Shown: positions 10,488-20,367 of the stretch, one piece after another
Layout of the letters: every line of letters starts with the position of its first letter
Numbering within the stretch: position 1 is the stretch's first letter
Assembly: GCA_033725935.1 (NCBI GenBank)
Contig: MU867081.1
Location: 434,001-498,000, forward strand
Source: Cladorrhinum sp. PSN259
Taxonomy: Eukaryota > Ascomycota > Sordariomycetes > Sordariales > Podosporaceae
Length of the DNA: 64,000 nucleotides
Direction: 5' to 3'
Notes under the pieces: generated by a model
What the model was told of the DNA's origin: nothing
The model's database searches: none
Seen by the model: the letters and a program-made list of their open reading frames with translations, nothing else
Program-made: the position numbers and the translations under genes

Positions 10488-11612
10488 TCAATCGTGGCGT
10501 GCAGACTTTCCTTTCAGGTCCTTCCAGCCATCTCCAAAGTCCAGCACCTGTTTTCTAACCCCAACCACATCTCCCGGATGAAGTGCCTTTCGCACCAGTT
10601 CTTCGAATTTAGATACAGCGTCAATCCCCTCTTTTGGATCTGGAACTTTAAGCCTCTCAACAACAGGCACCATCACCTGCTTGTTTGCAACCAGTTCCTC
10701 AAAATACCGCAACAATGCTTCTATCTCCGTGGGAGATCTTTGACCTAGCTGTTCTGTGAGCCGGAAATTGCGGAACCGGATTTCGTTCCAGAAGATGAGC
10801 TTCTGTGTGAGACGAAGCACGCCGTCCGCGCCCCCCAGCGAGCCGTAGTTGACATATGTGCCGCCCTTTGCAAGCAAATTTGTGATCTGCTCACCTGACT
10901 GGCCGAACACAGCGTCCAAGGCCAGTACGACCTTGTGGTTGGCGACGGCCTCAGCTAGTTTGGGATGGGCATCGGCGCCTTTGGCTCTGAGGTCCGACTC
11001 TGTAATCACGACATCCGCACCGGTCTGAAGAGCCGAAACTTGCGCAGCATCACGGTCACGCACGACACTAGCGACGTGACAACCCTTGATGTGCGCGAAC
11101 TGGACGACGAGCTGGGCGATGGTGCCGGACGCGGCGTTCTGGACGATCCAGTCACCCGGCTGGAGGGAGCGCATGTCCTCTACCAGGAGGTAGGCAGGCA
11201 GAAACGCCATGCGGAAAAGCGAGGCCGCTACCGGATCGGTTGTAGGCTGAAGACGGATGACGTCTTTAGCATTGAGGACGGCCTGGTTGCGCCATGTGCC
11301 GAGGCCGTGGCGACGCGGGATGACAAGGTCACCCGGCTGGAGTCCCCCGTCAGTGGAAGGACCCACTGCAATAACTCTGGCAACGCCGTCATAGCCTGGG
11401 ATGGGTTCGCGGTTGTAGGTGTGGAGCGGCTTGACGGGGTAGCGGCCGGAAATGACGAGGCTGTCTTGCGGGTTGATGGGTGACACGACAAACGAGACGA
11501 GGATGTGACCGGGCCCCGGGTTGCCGTCCTCTGTTGCGTCGCGATGGAATCGGATGACGCTAGAGGGGTTGGCGGAGGGCTCCGAGAAGGTGATTGTCAG
11601 CTTGGAAGCCAT
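10488..11612 (-). CDS. Zinc-independent MDR family 2-enoyl thioester reductase-like protein
   Basis: 374 aa from the ATG at 11612, which has a strong context (taccATGg). It is a medium-chain dehydrogenase/reductase of the Etr1/MECR type. The N-terminal GroES-like part contains INPQDSLVISGRYPVKP, which keeps the Tyr used as catalytic acid in 2-enoyl thioester reductases. The Rossmann part has VQNAASGTIAQLVVQFA, matching the family's NADPH-binding loop. No zinc ligands are seen. The expected reaction is NADPH-dependent reduction of a trans-2-enoyl thioester. An in-frame upstream ATG at 11789 would add 59 residues rich in Arg, Ser and His with few acidic residues, which could act as a mitochondrial presequence. 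So a mitochondrial fatty-acid enzyme and a cluster tailoring enzyme are both possible. The gene is divergent from the MFS exporter. Confidence 0.83.
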   Translation of the reverse strand: MASKLTITFSEPSANPSSVIRFHRDATEDGNPGPGHILVSFVVSPINPQDSLVISGRYPVKPLHTYNREPIPGYDGVARVIAVGPSTDGGLQPGDLVIPRRHGLGTWRNQAVLNAKDVIRLQPTTDPVAASLFRMAFLPAYLLVEDMRSLQPGDWIVQNAASGTIAQLVVQFAHIKGCHVASVVRDRDAAQVSALQTGADVVITESDLRAKGADAHPKLAEAVANHKVVLALDAVFGQSGEQITNLLAKGGTYVNYGSLGGADGVLRLTQKLIFWNEIRFRNFRLTEQLGQRSPTEIEALLRYFEELVANKQVMVPVVERLKVPDPKEGIDAVSKFEELVRKALHPGDVVGVRKQVLDFGDGWKDLKGKSARHD

Positions 11613-12662
11613 GGTATACTGGAAGAATAGGCAGGTGGTAGATCGGGGGATGCAATGCGAACTGCGTATGCTTGAGTGTTTGGCTGCCAGGGGCTTGGTG
11701 GATCGGTGACTGTAGTGACGGTTCGAAGTTATACCGCTCCATCGGCCTATTGTTGATACGTCAACCACGCTGGAATATTCTGTGTGCATATAGGGCCGAT
11801 GTCATAGTGTAGTGTACACACGTACAATTGCCGTGACCAAGTTGTCCGAGGATCGAAATGTCGTATCGTTCATAATGCAGGCAGGTGATTAGTAAGGCGC
11901 CATTAGTAAACACCTTCAAGATCAACAACGGAAGCACCAGAGTTGAGGGTGGGGTTGAGGCGGTGCTGACAAATACGCATCTGTCGCCTGCTACGTGTCT
12001 GAAGCAGTTTGATTCCTTCAACCGTAATTGCAGCAAGAACTTTTAACCAGAACCAGGGCACTCAGGGCACAGGGGTCGCCGCAGTGTACACAGTGTGAGA
12101 CGAGCGAAGATCTATCAGGGACCTGAGACAGCACCCGCAGCCCTACCCGGAGTAATCGTGCAGTTTAGGTGTACGCTACTGTGACGCCAAAGTAGTTAAA
12201 AAGCCGGTTGGTGGGTGTGGTACCCATGTTGGGTACCATGTTTCAAAGAGCGGGAAATGGTACGGGAGTAATAAATTGAAAGCTTCTTTCCACTTCTCCA
12301 GTTTTCGGCGGGCCGATCCTTGCCTGACTGGATGTCGTAATTGGCCCAATGCAACCCGCGGGGGTTTGAATCCTGCCGGCCCTACAATTCAACCGTGCAT
12401 TTGCTTGTTTTCCTTTGTGAATATTGGCAAGTTTCTAGCAGATTCTACACCTGCGTTTGGAGCCATCAGGCAATTTGCCGATCCCGAATGTTCTCACACA
12501 ACATAGCTGAGCTTAGTAAAATCAAACATCCATTACAAGAAGCATAAAAGGGACCTGCAATGAGGCTACGACACTAGTCAACCGGTGAAAACTAACAACC
12601 AAGTGATTTCACAACCTTTTCCCCATACCATCGTCCGCCCAAGTCTTCCTCTAGAAGTCAGT
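11613..12662. promoter_or_regulatory. Divergent promoter region, reductase and MFS exporter
   Basis: About 1.05 kb with no convincing gene. A near-palindrome TCGGCGGGCCGA lies at 12305-12316, resembling a CGG/CCG half-site pair with N4 spacing. The stretch 12309-12383 looks faintly tRNA-like but fails on the anticodon arm. The upstream in-frame extension of the reductase occupies 11613-11789. Confidence 0.4.
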
Positions 12663-14356
12663 ATGGCTGATTCTAGCGACGATACAAGTGCCATGATGAA
12701 CGGCGACCGCCTTGAGAAGGGCGACGTCCATAATGGCAATGAGAAGTCTACGCCCGAGTCACCACGATCACTGCATGGAGTCAAGGTAAGCTTTTAGCCA
12801 CGCACCGACACTACCTATCATTACGTCGCATGACGGCGCTAACGCTAGTACAGTGGGTTCTAGTCATTGTCGCTCTTCTCTCCTCACTGTTCCTTTACTC
12901 TCTCGACAACACCGTTGTTGCCAATGTGCAGCCCAAGGTCGTTAACACATTCCATCGCGTCGACCTCGTTCCGTGGCTAGGAGTTTCGTTCGCACTCGCC
13001 TCGGCCGCCACTACTCTCCCGTGGTCCAAGGCATACGGCACCTTCTCTGCGAAAAGGCTCTATATCGGCTCGACGACCCTATTTATGGGTGCCTCGGCGC
13101 TGTGTGGTGGTGCCCCGAGTATCGATGCCTTCCTTGTCGGTCGGGCCTTGGCCGGAATCGGCGGCTGCGGCATGTACATGGGCCTTCTGACCTTGCTCTC
13201 GGTTACGACAACCAACTCGGAACGGCCAAAGTACCTCAGTCTCACCGGATTCATCTGGGGCATCGGTACCGTACTTGGTCCCGTCGTCGGAGGTTCCTTG
13301 GGCGACAGCTCGGCCACTTGGCGCTGGGCGTTTTACCTCAACCTTCTCGTCGGCGCTGTGTGTGCACCTATTTACTTCATCCTACTGCCGGACTTTTTGC
13401 CGCAGCCTGGAGTTCCTCTCATGGCCCGCTTCAAGCAGATCGATTATCTCGGTGCCTTGCTTTCCATTGGAGCAATGCTCTGCATCATAATGGCCATGAA
13501 CTTTGGCGGTGTCCTCTGGGATTGGGATAACAGCCGAAGCATCGGTCTCTTCGTCACTGCGGGTGTTTTGACGATTCTTTTCGTTGTGCAACAGTGTACC
13601 TTCTTTTGCACGTCGATGGAGAACCGGCTCTTCCCCATGCATTTCTGGAAGAGTCGTACAATGATCGTGCTCTTCTTTACCATGATGCTTGCAACTTTTG
13701 GCAGCTTCATCGGCATTTACTACCTCCCGCTGTATTACCAATTCGCCCGCGGCATCAACGCTGTGCAGACATCGGTACACTTGCTTCCATTTATCTTCTT
13801 CCTCGCTGGCTTCAACCTACTCAATGGCCAGTTCATGGGGAAGACGGGATATTACTACCCGTGGTACATTGTCGGCGCTGCTCTCGAGCTGATTGGAGGT
13901 GTGCTTGTGTACACCATCGACGAGAACACATCTGATGCGAAAATATACGGCTACACTATCATACTTGGAACCGGCGTCGGTTGTTTCTGCCAGGCCGGCT
14001 TTGCCGTCGCCCAGATGAAGGTCAAACCGAGCGAGATTCCGTACAGCGTTGGGTTCATGACGGTGGGCCAGATGCTGGGAATCGTTCTGGGAACAGGCAT
14101 GGCGGGTGCCTTGTTTATCAACTACGCACAGCAGGCTCTTGTACGCGTCTTCCCGAATGCATCTGCAGAGGAGATAGCCAATGCTGTCGCAGGTGTGGGC
14201 AGCGAGCTTATCGACAACGCTCCACCAGAGGCGAGGTCTGAGGCCATTCATGGCATCACCAGGGCTATCCAGCTAGCGTATGTTCCCATCATTGCGGCCG
14301 GTTCAATCTGCTTGATTTGCAGTTTGGTCATGAAGAAGGAGAAGGTTTTCCGGTAG
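12663..14356 (+). CDS. MFS drug:H+ antiporter-type exporter
   Basis: Exon 1 (12663-12785) encodes a 41-residue polar cytosolic N-terminus. A 68-nt intron follows, and exon 2 (12854-14356) resumes in phase 0, giving 541 aa. Exon 2 opens directly with the first membrane segment (WVLVIVALLSSLFLYSLDNT). About 14 hydrophobic segments follow, with family signatures including LDNTVVAN in TM1, GRALAGIGGCGMYMG (motif A/B region) and GTVLGPVVGGSL (antiporter motif C). This is typical of fungal plasma-membrane or vesicular proton antiporters that export cluster products or toxic compounds. Its place beside the NRPS genes suggests export or self-protection for that product, but no substrate can be read from sequence. 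It ends about 290 nt from the convergent neighbour. Confidence 0.92.
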
Positions 14357-14644
14357 GCTTGTGGAGCTTTGAGAAGTATTGGGGGCTATGACTTATTGCT
14401 GTCACGGCCAAACCTCGCATGTTATGGGTCCATTTTTACTGCATTCATCCCGCCACTGATTCAGCACACTGCTCGTGGCTAACTCTGTGGCAGCTGCTTG
14501 TAAGAGGTGATGACAAGGTGAATCGATGCATCATTCATGTGGGCGGGATTTCAGCCCTTGGCCAAAGCGGCCGGAGATTACTAGCTAATAGTGGGGTGAT
14601 GGTAGTAGCAGATAATAACTCAAGACAGAAAAATACAACAGTTC

Positions 14645-16303
14645 TTACTCCGACTTCTTCTTAATCACACCATTCTTCAGCTCAAACCTCTCGGAAAAAT
14701 TTCTTTGGGAATAATCAAGCCACGCACTACGCGACATTCTCGTCAGCGCCGTCAGTGGTAGCAGCGTTAGCAAGCCCAGCACAACGAAGGCTCCCAATCC
14801 AGCAGTGCCGCCATCCCAGCCGACGCGCCTCGTCGCCGTCGTCAGGTGACCCGCTGGGACATCGCGAGGCCAGGAGAAGAACGTGGCCTCCTCCCTCCAC
14901 TGCCTCAAGTGGCTAAAGTATGCCTGCGCCGTGTCGACTAGGACGTGCTCGATCAACTCGGGCAGATCGAAGGTGCGATCACGGAGCATGTTCCAAGCCT
15001 CCAAGGAGGTTATTTTGCCGGCCGCCATGCCTGCGATCATGGCGCCTCCGTTACGATCGAGCGCCTCGTCGATAGCTGTCGCTGCGGGATACAGGTCCTC
15101 CATGGTAAGATTGTCCTTCGTGGCCATTATGTCCCCAATCAAGATTGGTTCCAGAGGAGAGGTCATGGTCACGTGCCTGATAACGTCGGCGCCCCCGTAC
15201 AGGCAGTCGATGAGGGTGACATCTGGGGCGCGGTCGATCGCGCCAACGTTTGTGAAGAGAAAAATCTGGTGCGTTTCCATGTCGTTTGCACTTTCAGCCT
15301 CTGTGTCAGCCCTTTTTAAGGCCATCCAGGTCTCGAGGTTGATTCCCCGGTTGCCGTCGACGTAGGTGGCGGTCCGGTTTGGACCGCGCGTGTTCCAGTC
15401 CGACTTGGGGGAGACGTGGAATTGTTGTACGATAGTCGGAGGGTCATCGGGTTCTTCTTTCGAGAGAAACTCGTGAACTTCATACAGCCAATTCCACTCT
15501 TCAGTGCTGTCGCTGCAGTGGACAGTAACGTTGGTCGCAGCCACAACAGGTGCGTATGCTAACACCCGCCCTTGATCAACCGGGATGCGGTAGGATCTCC
15601 GCTCCCACGGGGCCGGAGCGACGCCAACGCCGTGGGTCCGAATAGAAGGGTAGATGGTTCTCCCGACCCGCACACCCTGCCCGTCCCGAAGGTGGCGCGA
15701 GAGATAGCGGTGCGTGACCTCGAAGGTACCGTATCCCTTCTGTGACAATACGCGCTCAAATGCGCTGCGCAGCATTACGGACGTCATATCCCAGGGCGTG
15801 GAAGTGGGGACTCGGGTCAGTTCCGACGTGATGGCTGCTGTAGAGACTGCGCCAATGGGACTCGTTGCTGTCCATGTGGACGTGTGCATCCCTAAGAGAC
15901 TGGAGGCGACCTCGGCGCCCAACGCGATGCACATTAAGAAGGTAGCAAGACCCGGCTTGCTGAAGTTAAGACCGGATCTCAAGTTGGTTGGCTGCGGCTT
16001 GGCCACGTTTCCCGTTTGCGTCACTTCTGAATGCGTGTTGCGATAGCGCTGGAATGCAGCGAGAGTAATCGCTGCAACGATTCCTCCGCATACTTGCACC
16101 GCGTTGTTCCAGAACTCGGCGTCAAAGTGCGCCAGGCGGTGCGAATGGGTAACAGTCCCTTTGTTTTGGTTGGCAAGGTGCAGTGGGACCTCCCAAGCCA
16201 GAAGCGGCTTCTGTCGCAGTTGAAGAGCGAAGTAGATTCCGGACAGCAAACAGAGCAGTGTGGCCGCGTTTAGTACAAAAACCCAAGTGAGAGAGATGGC
16301 CAT
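14645..16303 (-). CDS. Unrecognised multi-TM protein with large non-cytosolic loop
   Basis: Intronless 552-aa gene with ATG at 16303. The family is not recognised. Hydrophobic segments lie near residues 5-27, 63-84, 116-138 and 500-522. Between TM3 and TM4 is a soluble loop of about 360 residues with N-glycosylation sequons (for example NVTV and NRTA), so this loop is probably lumenal or extracellular. The C-terminus is basic (GVIKKKSE). The layout resembles fungal hypothetical membrane proteins seen near secondary-metabolite genes and in lineage-specific regions, but no function is implied. It is convergent with the MFS exporter, and whether it belongs to the cluster is uncertain. Its right side borders the AT-rich island. 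Confidence 0.75.
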   Translation of the reverse strand: MAISLTWVFVLNAATLLCLLSGIYFALQLRQKPLLAWEVPLHLANQNKGTVTHSHRLAHFDAEFWNNAVQVCGGIVAAITLAAFQRYRNTHSEVTQTGNVAKPQPTNLRSGLNFSKPGLATFLMCIALGAEVASSLLGMHTSTWTATSPIGAVSTAAITSELTRVPTSTPWDMTSVMLRSAFERVLSQKGYGTFEVTHRYLSRHLRDGQGVRVGRTIYPSIRTHGVGVAPAPWERRSYRIPVDQGRVLAYAPVVAATNVTVHCSDSTEEWNWLYEVHEFLSKEEPDDPPTIVQQFHVSPKSDWNTRGPNRTATYVDGNRGINLETWMALKRADTEAESANDMETHQIFLFTNVGAIDRAPDVTLIDCLYGGADVIRHVTMTSPLEPILIGDIMATKDNLTMEDLYPAATAIDEALDRNGGAMIAGMAAGKITSLEAWNMLRDRTFDLPELIEHVLVDTAQAYFSHLRQWREEATFFSWPRDVPAGHLTTATRRVGWDGGTAGLGAFVVLGLLTLLPLTALTRMSRSAWLDYSQRNFSERFELKNGVIKKKSE

Positions 16304-18312
16304 CTTGAAGCTTATTTGCAGGATGCCTCATATTTTCTTACCTCGATTCACGGAATAAAAATTTAATTTCTTCGTTAAATCGTGGACGCTAGCACGTGAC
16401 CGGTACCGAGGTTACAGTGAGCGCTAGCTATCCAGGAGCGAGCACCTCTTTCGCCAGGGTAGACTTCCAAGTCAGATGATCCTGCTATAGACTAATACGA
16501 GCTAGTTTCCAGTATCCCGGCGGTTCACAAAGCAGCTAGCCTTTCCGGTTAGGGCTAACATACTACATTCCCCGATTGAGGTCCGAGAAATCCTCAAAAC
16601 TCTCGTGTCTGCCGCTCAGCAAGGTACCATGTTAGGCTACGCTCCCTCTGAGAATGATGGGGAACTATCGGCTGCGGACGGTTGTTGCCGAAAGTTCCAT
16701 ATGTTCGTAACAACGTGAATTTCCCGCATGAGACTCGCTCACCCTTTGATCCTGAGATCAAACTTTCCGGTAACAATGCGTCTACTCAATACGGCTACGC
16801 AGAAACTCGAGTTTCTTTTACAAGACCGCATCCCGATATATGTGATATATGCGATGTTAGCTCACCTATCGTTGGGGCAAGGATAAAGTCAAAGAACGGT
16901 GATGCTTCGTCAAGAATGGAAAGGCGTACAAAAAGATTGCAATGACGTGACCCCCTCGCTGCCGACGCCAGTATTAGGTACGCATTGGATTGATACCTGC
17001 TACATCGATAAGAGACTAAATTAACGGAGGCACTCAATTCCATAACATCAAATAGTAATTGTGAAGGCTACTATTTTGACTATCATTGCCTGCTTTAAGA
17101 TGTCTCTTAAGGTGATGAGTAAAGAAGTTACCCTCCTAATAAGTACACTATCTTTGACAGATCCTCTAATTATACTCTACATTGTGTCAAACATATTTGC
17201 CGCTAAAATGGACCAGGAGTTGGAACCTACATCTTGTAAGGAGGCTGTGTGGCAGAGAAAGGGTAGGTCTCGTGAAAACTGAGCAGTCAGAGATGGATCT
17301 ATAATTTATTACAAATTTGGTGCTTCTATACATTCTCTCTCTTTAGATCGCACCACCTCGCCCTAAGTTCTTCCATTCTTATCATTAACATCCCTGCCAG
17401 GCGGCAATATTGGAAGCGCGAAGCTTAAAAGGCTTTAAGATGACCCCAAACTCATGGATAACGAAGACAACTAGTACTTAAAAGCCTTCTTGACTAGTTC
17501 CGGGTTTAAAGTTCTGAGTAACATCATTTGGAAGAAAGGTTAGGCTATCAATATAGTTAGCTTCCATTAACGTGCGTGATAAGCGAGCGTAATAGAGAAG
17601 CGAGCGCAATAATTTCCGCTACCTTACTATAACTATCCATAATTGTATAACCATAACACTAGGAAGTAATAATAACTAAATCAGAAATAGATAAATTAGA
17701 TAATTCCGTGGCCTCCTTACACGTACGTACATTATGGCTAGGCTTACCGTATATACTATAGTACCGAATTTTTATACGAGACCCCTATATATTTTATCAT
17801 TTTTTTTTAAATCAACTGCTTCCTTATAGCCTTCTAATCTATTAAAACTTATGCCTCTTATATAGTAAGAGAGTTAGAGACCGAAGCTTCTGCCTTGTCT
17901 TCCACTGCAAACTTTCAGACAGGCAATTGGAGCTTCGCTATAATTATCGTAATTTATAGCTTATGGCTTCTTGAGAGGTCTCCTAACCGTAAACGCTAGA
18001 AATGGCTCTTAGAGAGTGCAGAAGCTTTGTACCTGACAGTGCGTTGCTGCTCGCTCCGTACCAGATACAAGACAGCTCCAAAAATGGCTGCAGCTGACCA
18101 GTATAAAGGGATCGGCACCAATATGAGCGTTCAGGGCGTCACTGTGCTACCCGCTTCTTATTACGCCCACTAGGCCGACTTTAACGAGCCATATGTCGCG
18201 CTCTCCGAGTGCCCCTGAATCCATCTACACATCCAGCCATATAGCCAACCACGCAGCCATAACCCTAACTCTGAATCCTAGAAAGGCATTCATCCCCAAT
18301 TCAATAGGTATA

Positions 18313-18754
18313 ACGTATATAATAAGCGAGGGCACCACCCGAAACACCGTGTATAACCCTAAAACCTTTACCTCTCTGAAACTACCAATCATTAATGGAT
18401 TTTGCTTGAGATCTTTAAATATGAGATATTTAAGATAACATAATATTAAATATCGAATTTTCGTAGAATATTATATTAAGCTGTGGTTGCGTTCTCTTAT
18501 TTAGCTCTAATTTTGGTAGTTAAATCGTCTCCAAGCCACATTTAATATAAGCCCACCTAAGTTGAGATAATTATAACATCATTAAAATGTGAGTTAATGA
18601 TCGAAATTAATCTTTACTACGATTTAAAAGTTTTTTACTAAGGTTGGGTGGTTTTAAAGAGACGTAGTTTTTAGGGTTATATATGGTGTTTCGGGTGGTG
18701 CATTCGCTTGTCTAGTGCACTCGCTTGTCTGGTGCACTCACTTATCATATACGT
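18313..18754. mobile_element. 442-bp inverted-repeat element, MITE-like (Tc1/mariner type?)
   Basis: The left end starts ACGTATATAATAAGCGAG and the right end finishes with the imperfect complement (CACTTATCATATACGT). Both ends are next to TA. The inverted similarity continues inward over about 80-90 nt, through a shared block with ACCACCCGAAACACC and TAACCCTAAAA on the left and its complement on the right. The right arm carries three tandem copies of a 17-bp unit (18,697-18,747, like GGTGCACTCGCTTGTCT), while the left arm has one. Most mismatches between arms are transitions, as expected from C-to-T mutation. There is no transposase frame inside. A non-autonomous Tc1/mariner (pogo/Fot-like) element fits best. 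Because TA is self-complementary, the flanking TA alone does not prove a target duplication. Confidence 0.65.
18697..18747. repeat. Three tandem copies of a 17-bp unit
   Basis: Copies at 18,697-18,713, 18,714-18,730 and 18,731-18,747 share the core GTGCAYTCRCTTRTC. They form the subterminal part of the right inverted repeat of the element at 18,313-18,754; the left arm has only one copy. Confidence 0.85.
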
Positions 18755-19111
18755 TAGCAAACCCGAATTCTTTAATATACCTGATAACGAGATAGTAACG
18801 TATGGTAGAAGATGGTTTTTTCCGTATATATTTCTGGAATCGGTTAGAAAATATCTTGAAAGGATAGAGAAGGGAAAACCCATATTCGTTATAAATTTCC
18901 TAACGTACTTAAAAGTTTTCGGGACGAAGATTAGGGAGGAGGGGAGACGTATTACGCCCCGCGCGAGATACCCCGGGTTGACCCAGTGCCCTTTAGAGGC
19001 ACCTGGCCAATTATTAGGCTAAGGATGGAAAGACCGATAAATCATACGGTAGCTAATTAAAGGGTGCTCCTTATGATCCCCGTAGGACATAGAAAGCACA
19101 GAGAGCACAGG

Positions 19112-19172
19112 ATGCTCCCTCTGCTCTATGCGGTCTCCAGGGAGCATAAAGAGCAAGGTACGAGGTACCTTG
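19112..19172. repeat. Two adjacent strong hairpins
   Basis: ATGCTCCCT at 19,112-19,120 is the exact complement of AGGGAGCAT at 19,139-19,147 (18-nt loop). CAAGGTAC at 19,154-19,161 pairs exactly with GTACCTTG at 19,165-19,172 (3-nt loop). No RNA family is recognised. They may be part of a decayed transposon. Confidence 0.6.
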
Positions 19173-19800
19173 AGGAATTTATGTAGATAGCTTCACTATA
19201 AGTAGGGAGACTACCAGGCAGCCTCCGTCGTAAGTGACTTGGTTCCTTACGCAAGCAATATACTATATGTGTTCATTATTTATAAACTTCTCTACAGAGA
19301 ACTCTCCGTAGAACAACCTACTGTTTACAGTGACCTACACCACCTGAAAGCGTCCCGCAGCCTTCAATTACCCTGTCAAACCTCTCTTGGCGTACTGCCT
19401 TGCAGTCTGTATCCACACTCCGGTGCAGGTTGTAACACTCGCTAAGTGGTAGATTACGTTATTTAATTTCGAGAACTACCTATCTAATGATAATTTGCAC
19501 ATTTTCATGATGCCGACATTCTTTTTTTTCCAGTGCTTTTGAGCCAGTCCTTTTTTCACGCTCAGCTGTCGTCGTTGTGATCTCGAAGGTTGTAGTTGAA
19601 AGAGGGTAGTAGAGTACACGAATCAAAACAATATCTTCTTAATCAACATGCCAACTGGTGTTGATCATGTAGTGCAACAGCGTCCTTTGGCTCAAACCCA
19701 TCCAACATCCCAAACGCTTCTACGCCCCAAAAGTTAGGCGTGTGTTGCATTGCTCATCCAGTAACATCTTCTCCTTCACAGCACCCAAATCGGCTCTTCA

Positions 19801-20367
19801 TCACGACCACTGCAGAGACTGATACTCCCGAGCCGCCACCAACATGAGCTTATCGGCATTAAGCTTCTCACCGGGCATCACGATGGGTCCGTAATACAAA
19901 TTCAAGAACTTGTCAATGCCCTTCCAGGGATCGCCCCCCAGCGAACTGTTCTCCACCGGGTACGACGTCTTCTCATTCATGGCGTGCGTGAGCTTGCCTA
20001 GCACAGCCGGGTCGTTGATCGCGTGGCTAGCCCAGCACGCGGCGTAGATCTGGTTGGTGCACCCGCGGATGCACGGGAGCGAGGTGATGTCGGTGACAAA
20101 GTCGAGTTTTTTGCCTTTACCCGCGTTCCAGATCTTAAACTTGCCCGTGTTCTCGTTCTGGGCGAACAAATAGACGCTCTTGTCGTAGTCGCTGTAGCGG
20201 AAGAGAATGGTCAGGGTCTTCATGTCGCCCCTGTAGGTTGCGGGCAGACTCTTGTAGACGTCGCGCATGTTCAGTGTCAGCGTGTTCGCATCCTTGTCCA
20301 CCAGCTTTGTGATCTGTACGGTTACGTTCAGGTTGGCGAAGCAGGCACCGAGAATCTGGAGAGACAT
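19801..20367 (-). CDS. Unrecognised 188-aa protein
   Basis: Intronless gene with its first true ATG at 20,367; the frame is open further upstream only from a TTG. The family is not recognised. The protein begins MSLQILGACFANLNVTV, without a clear cleavable signal, and continues as a mixed polar/hydrophobic sequence that could be a small beta-rich domain (for example LTILFRYSDYDKSVYLFAQ). Several Cys and Trp residues cluster near residues 110-125 (CIRGCTNQIYAACWAS). Base composition is coding-like and much more GC-rich than the surrounding island, which argues for a real gene. It stands alone between repeat-rich stretches. Function is unknown. Confidence 0.6.
   Translation of the reverse strand: MSLQILGACFANLNVTVQITKLVDKDANTLTLNMRDVYKSLPATYRGDMKTLTILFRYSDYDKSVYLFAQNENTGKFKIWNAGKGKKLDFVTDITSLPCIRGCTNQIYAACWASHAINDPAVLGKLTHAMNEKTSYPVENSSLGGDPWKGIDKFLNLYYGPIVMPGEKLNADKLMLVAAREYQSLQWS

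Larger units (their letters stand above)
16304..19800. other. AT-rich gene-poor island
   Basis: Roughly 3.5 kb without a credible gene. From about 17,040 to 18,950 the sequence is strongly AT- and TA-rich and open frames are short. This is the look of DNA degraded by repeat-induced point mutation, but the RIP index was not computed. It contains the inverted-repeat element at 18,313-18,754 and hairpin-forming DNA at 19,112-19,172. The left ~100 nt should hold the promoter of the four-TM protein gene. The stretch 19,180-19,450 looks transposon-derived, but no element ends could be fixed. Confidence 0.6.

Noticed and set aside
10488..11789. Longer 433-aa form of the enoyl reductase starting at 11,789
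   Set aside because: Kept only as an alternative: the ATG at 11,612 has the better context and matches the usual domain start, though a mitochondrial presequence upstream is possible.
12309..12383. tRNA-like stretch: a possible 6-7 bp acceptor stem and a GGGTTTGAATCC T-arm-like segment
   Set aside because: No five-base-pair anticodon stem can be formed, the T stem has a G-G mismatch and the A box is poor.
19060..19440. Possible solo LTR ending GGTTGTAACA, with a TGGTAGATT primer-site-like motif 9 nt later
   Set aside because: No matching 5' TG end, no target duplication and no second LTR found, so the boundaries cannot be supported.
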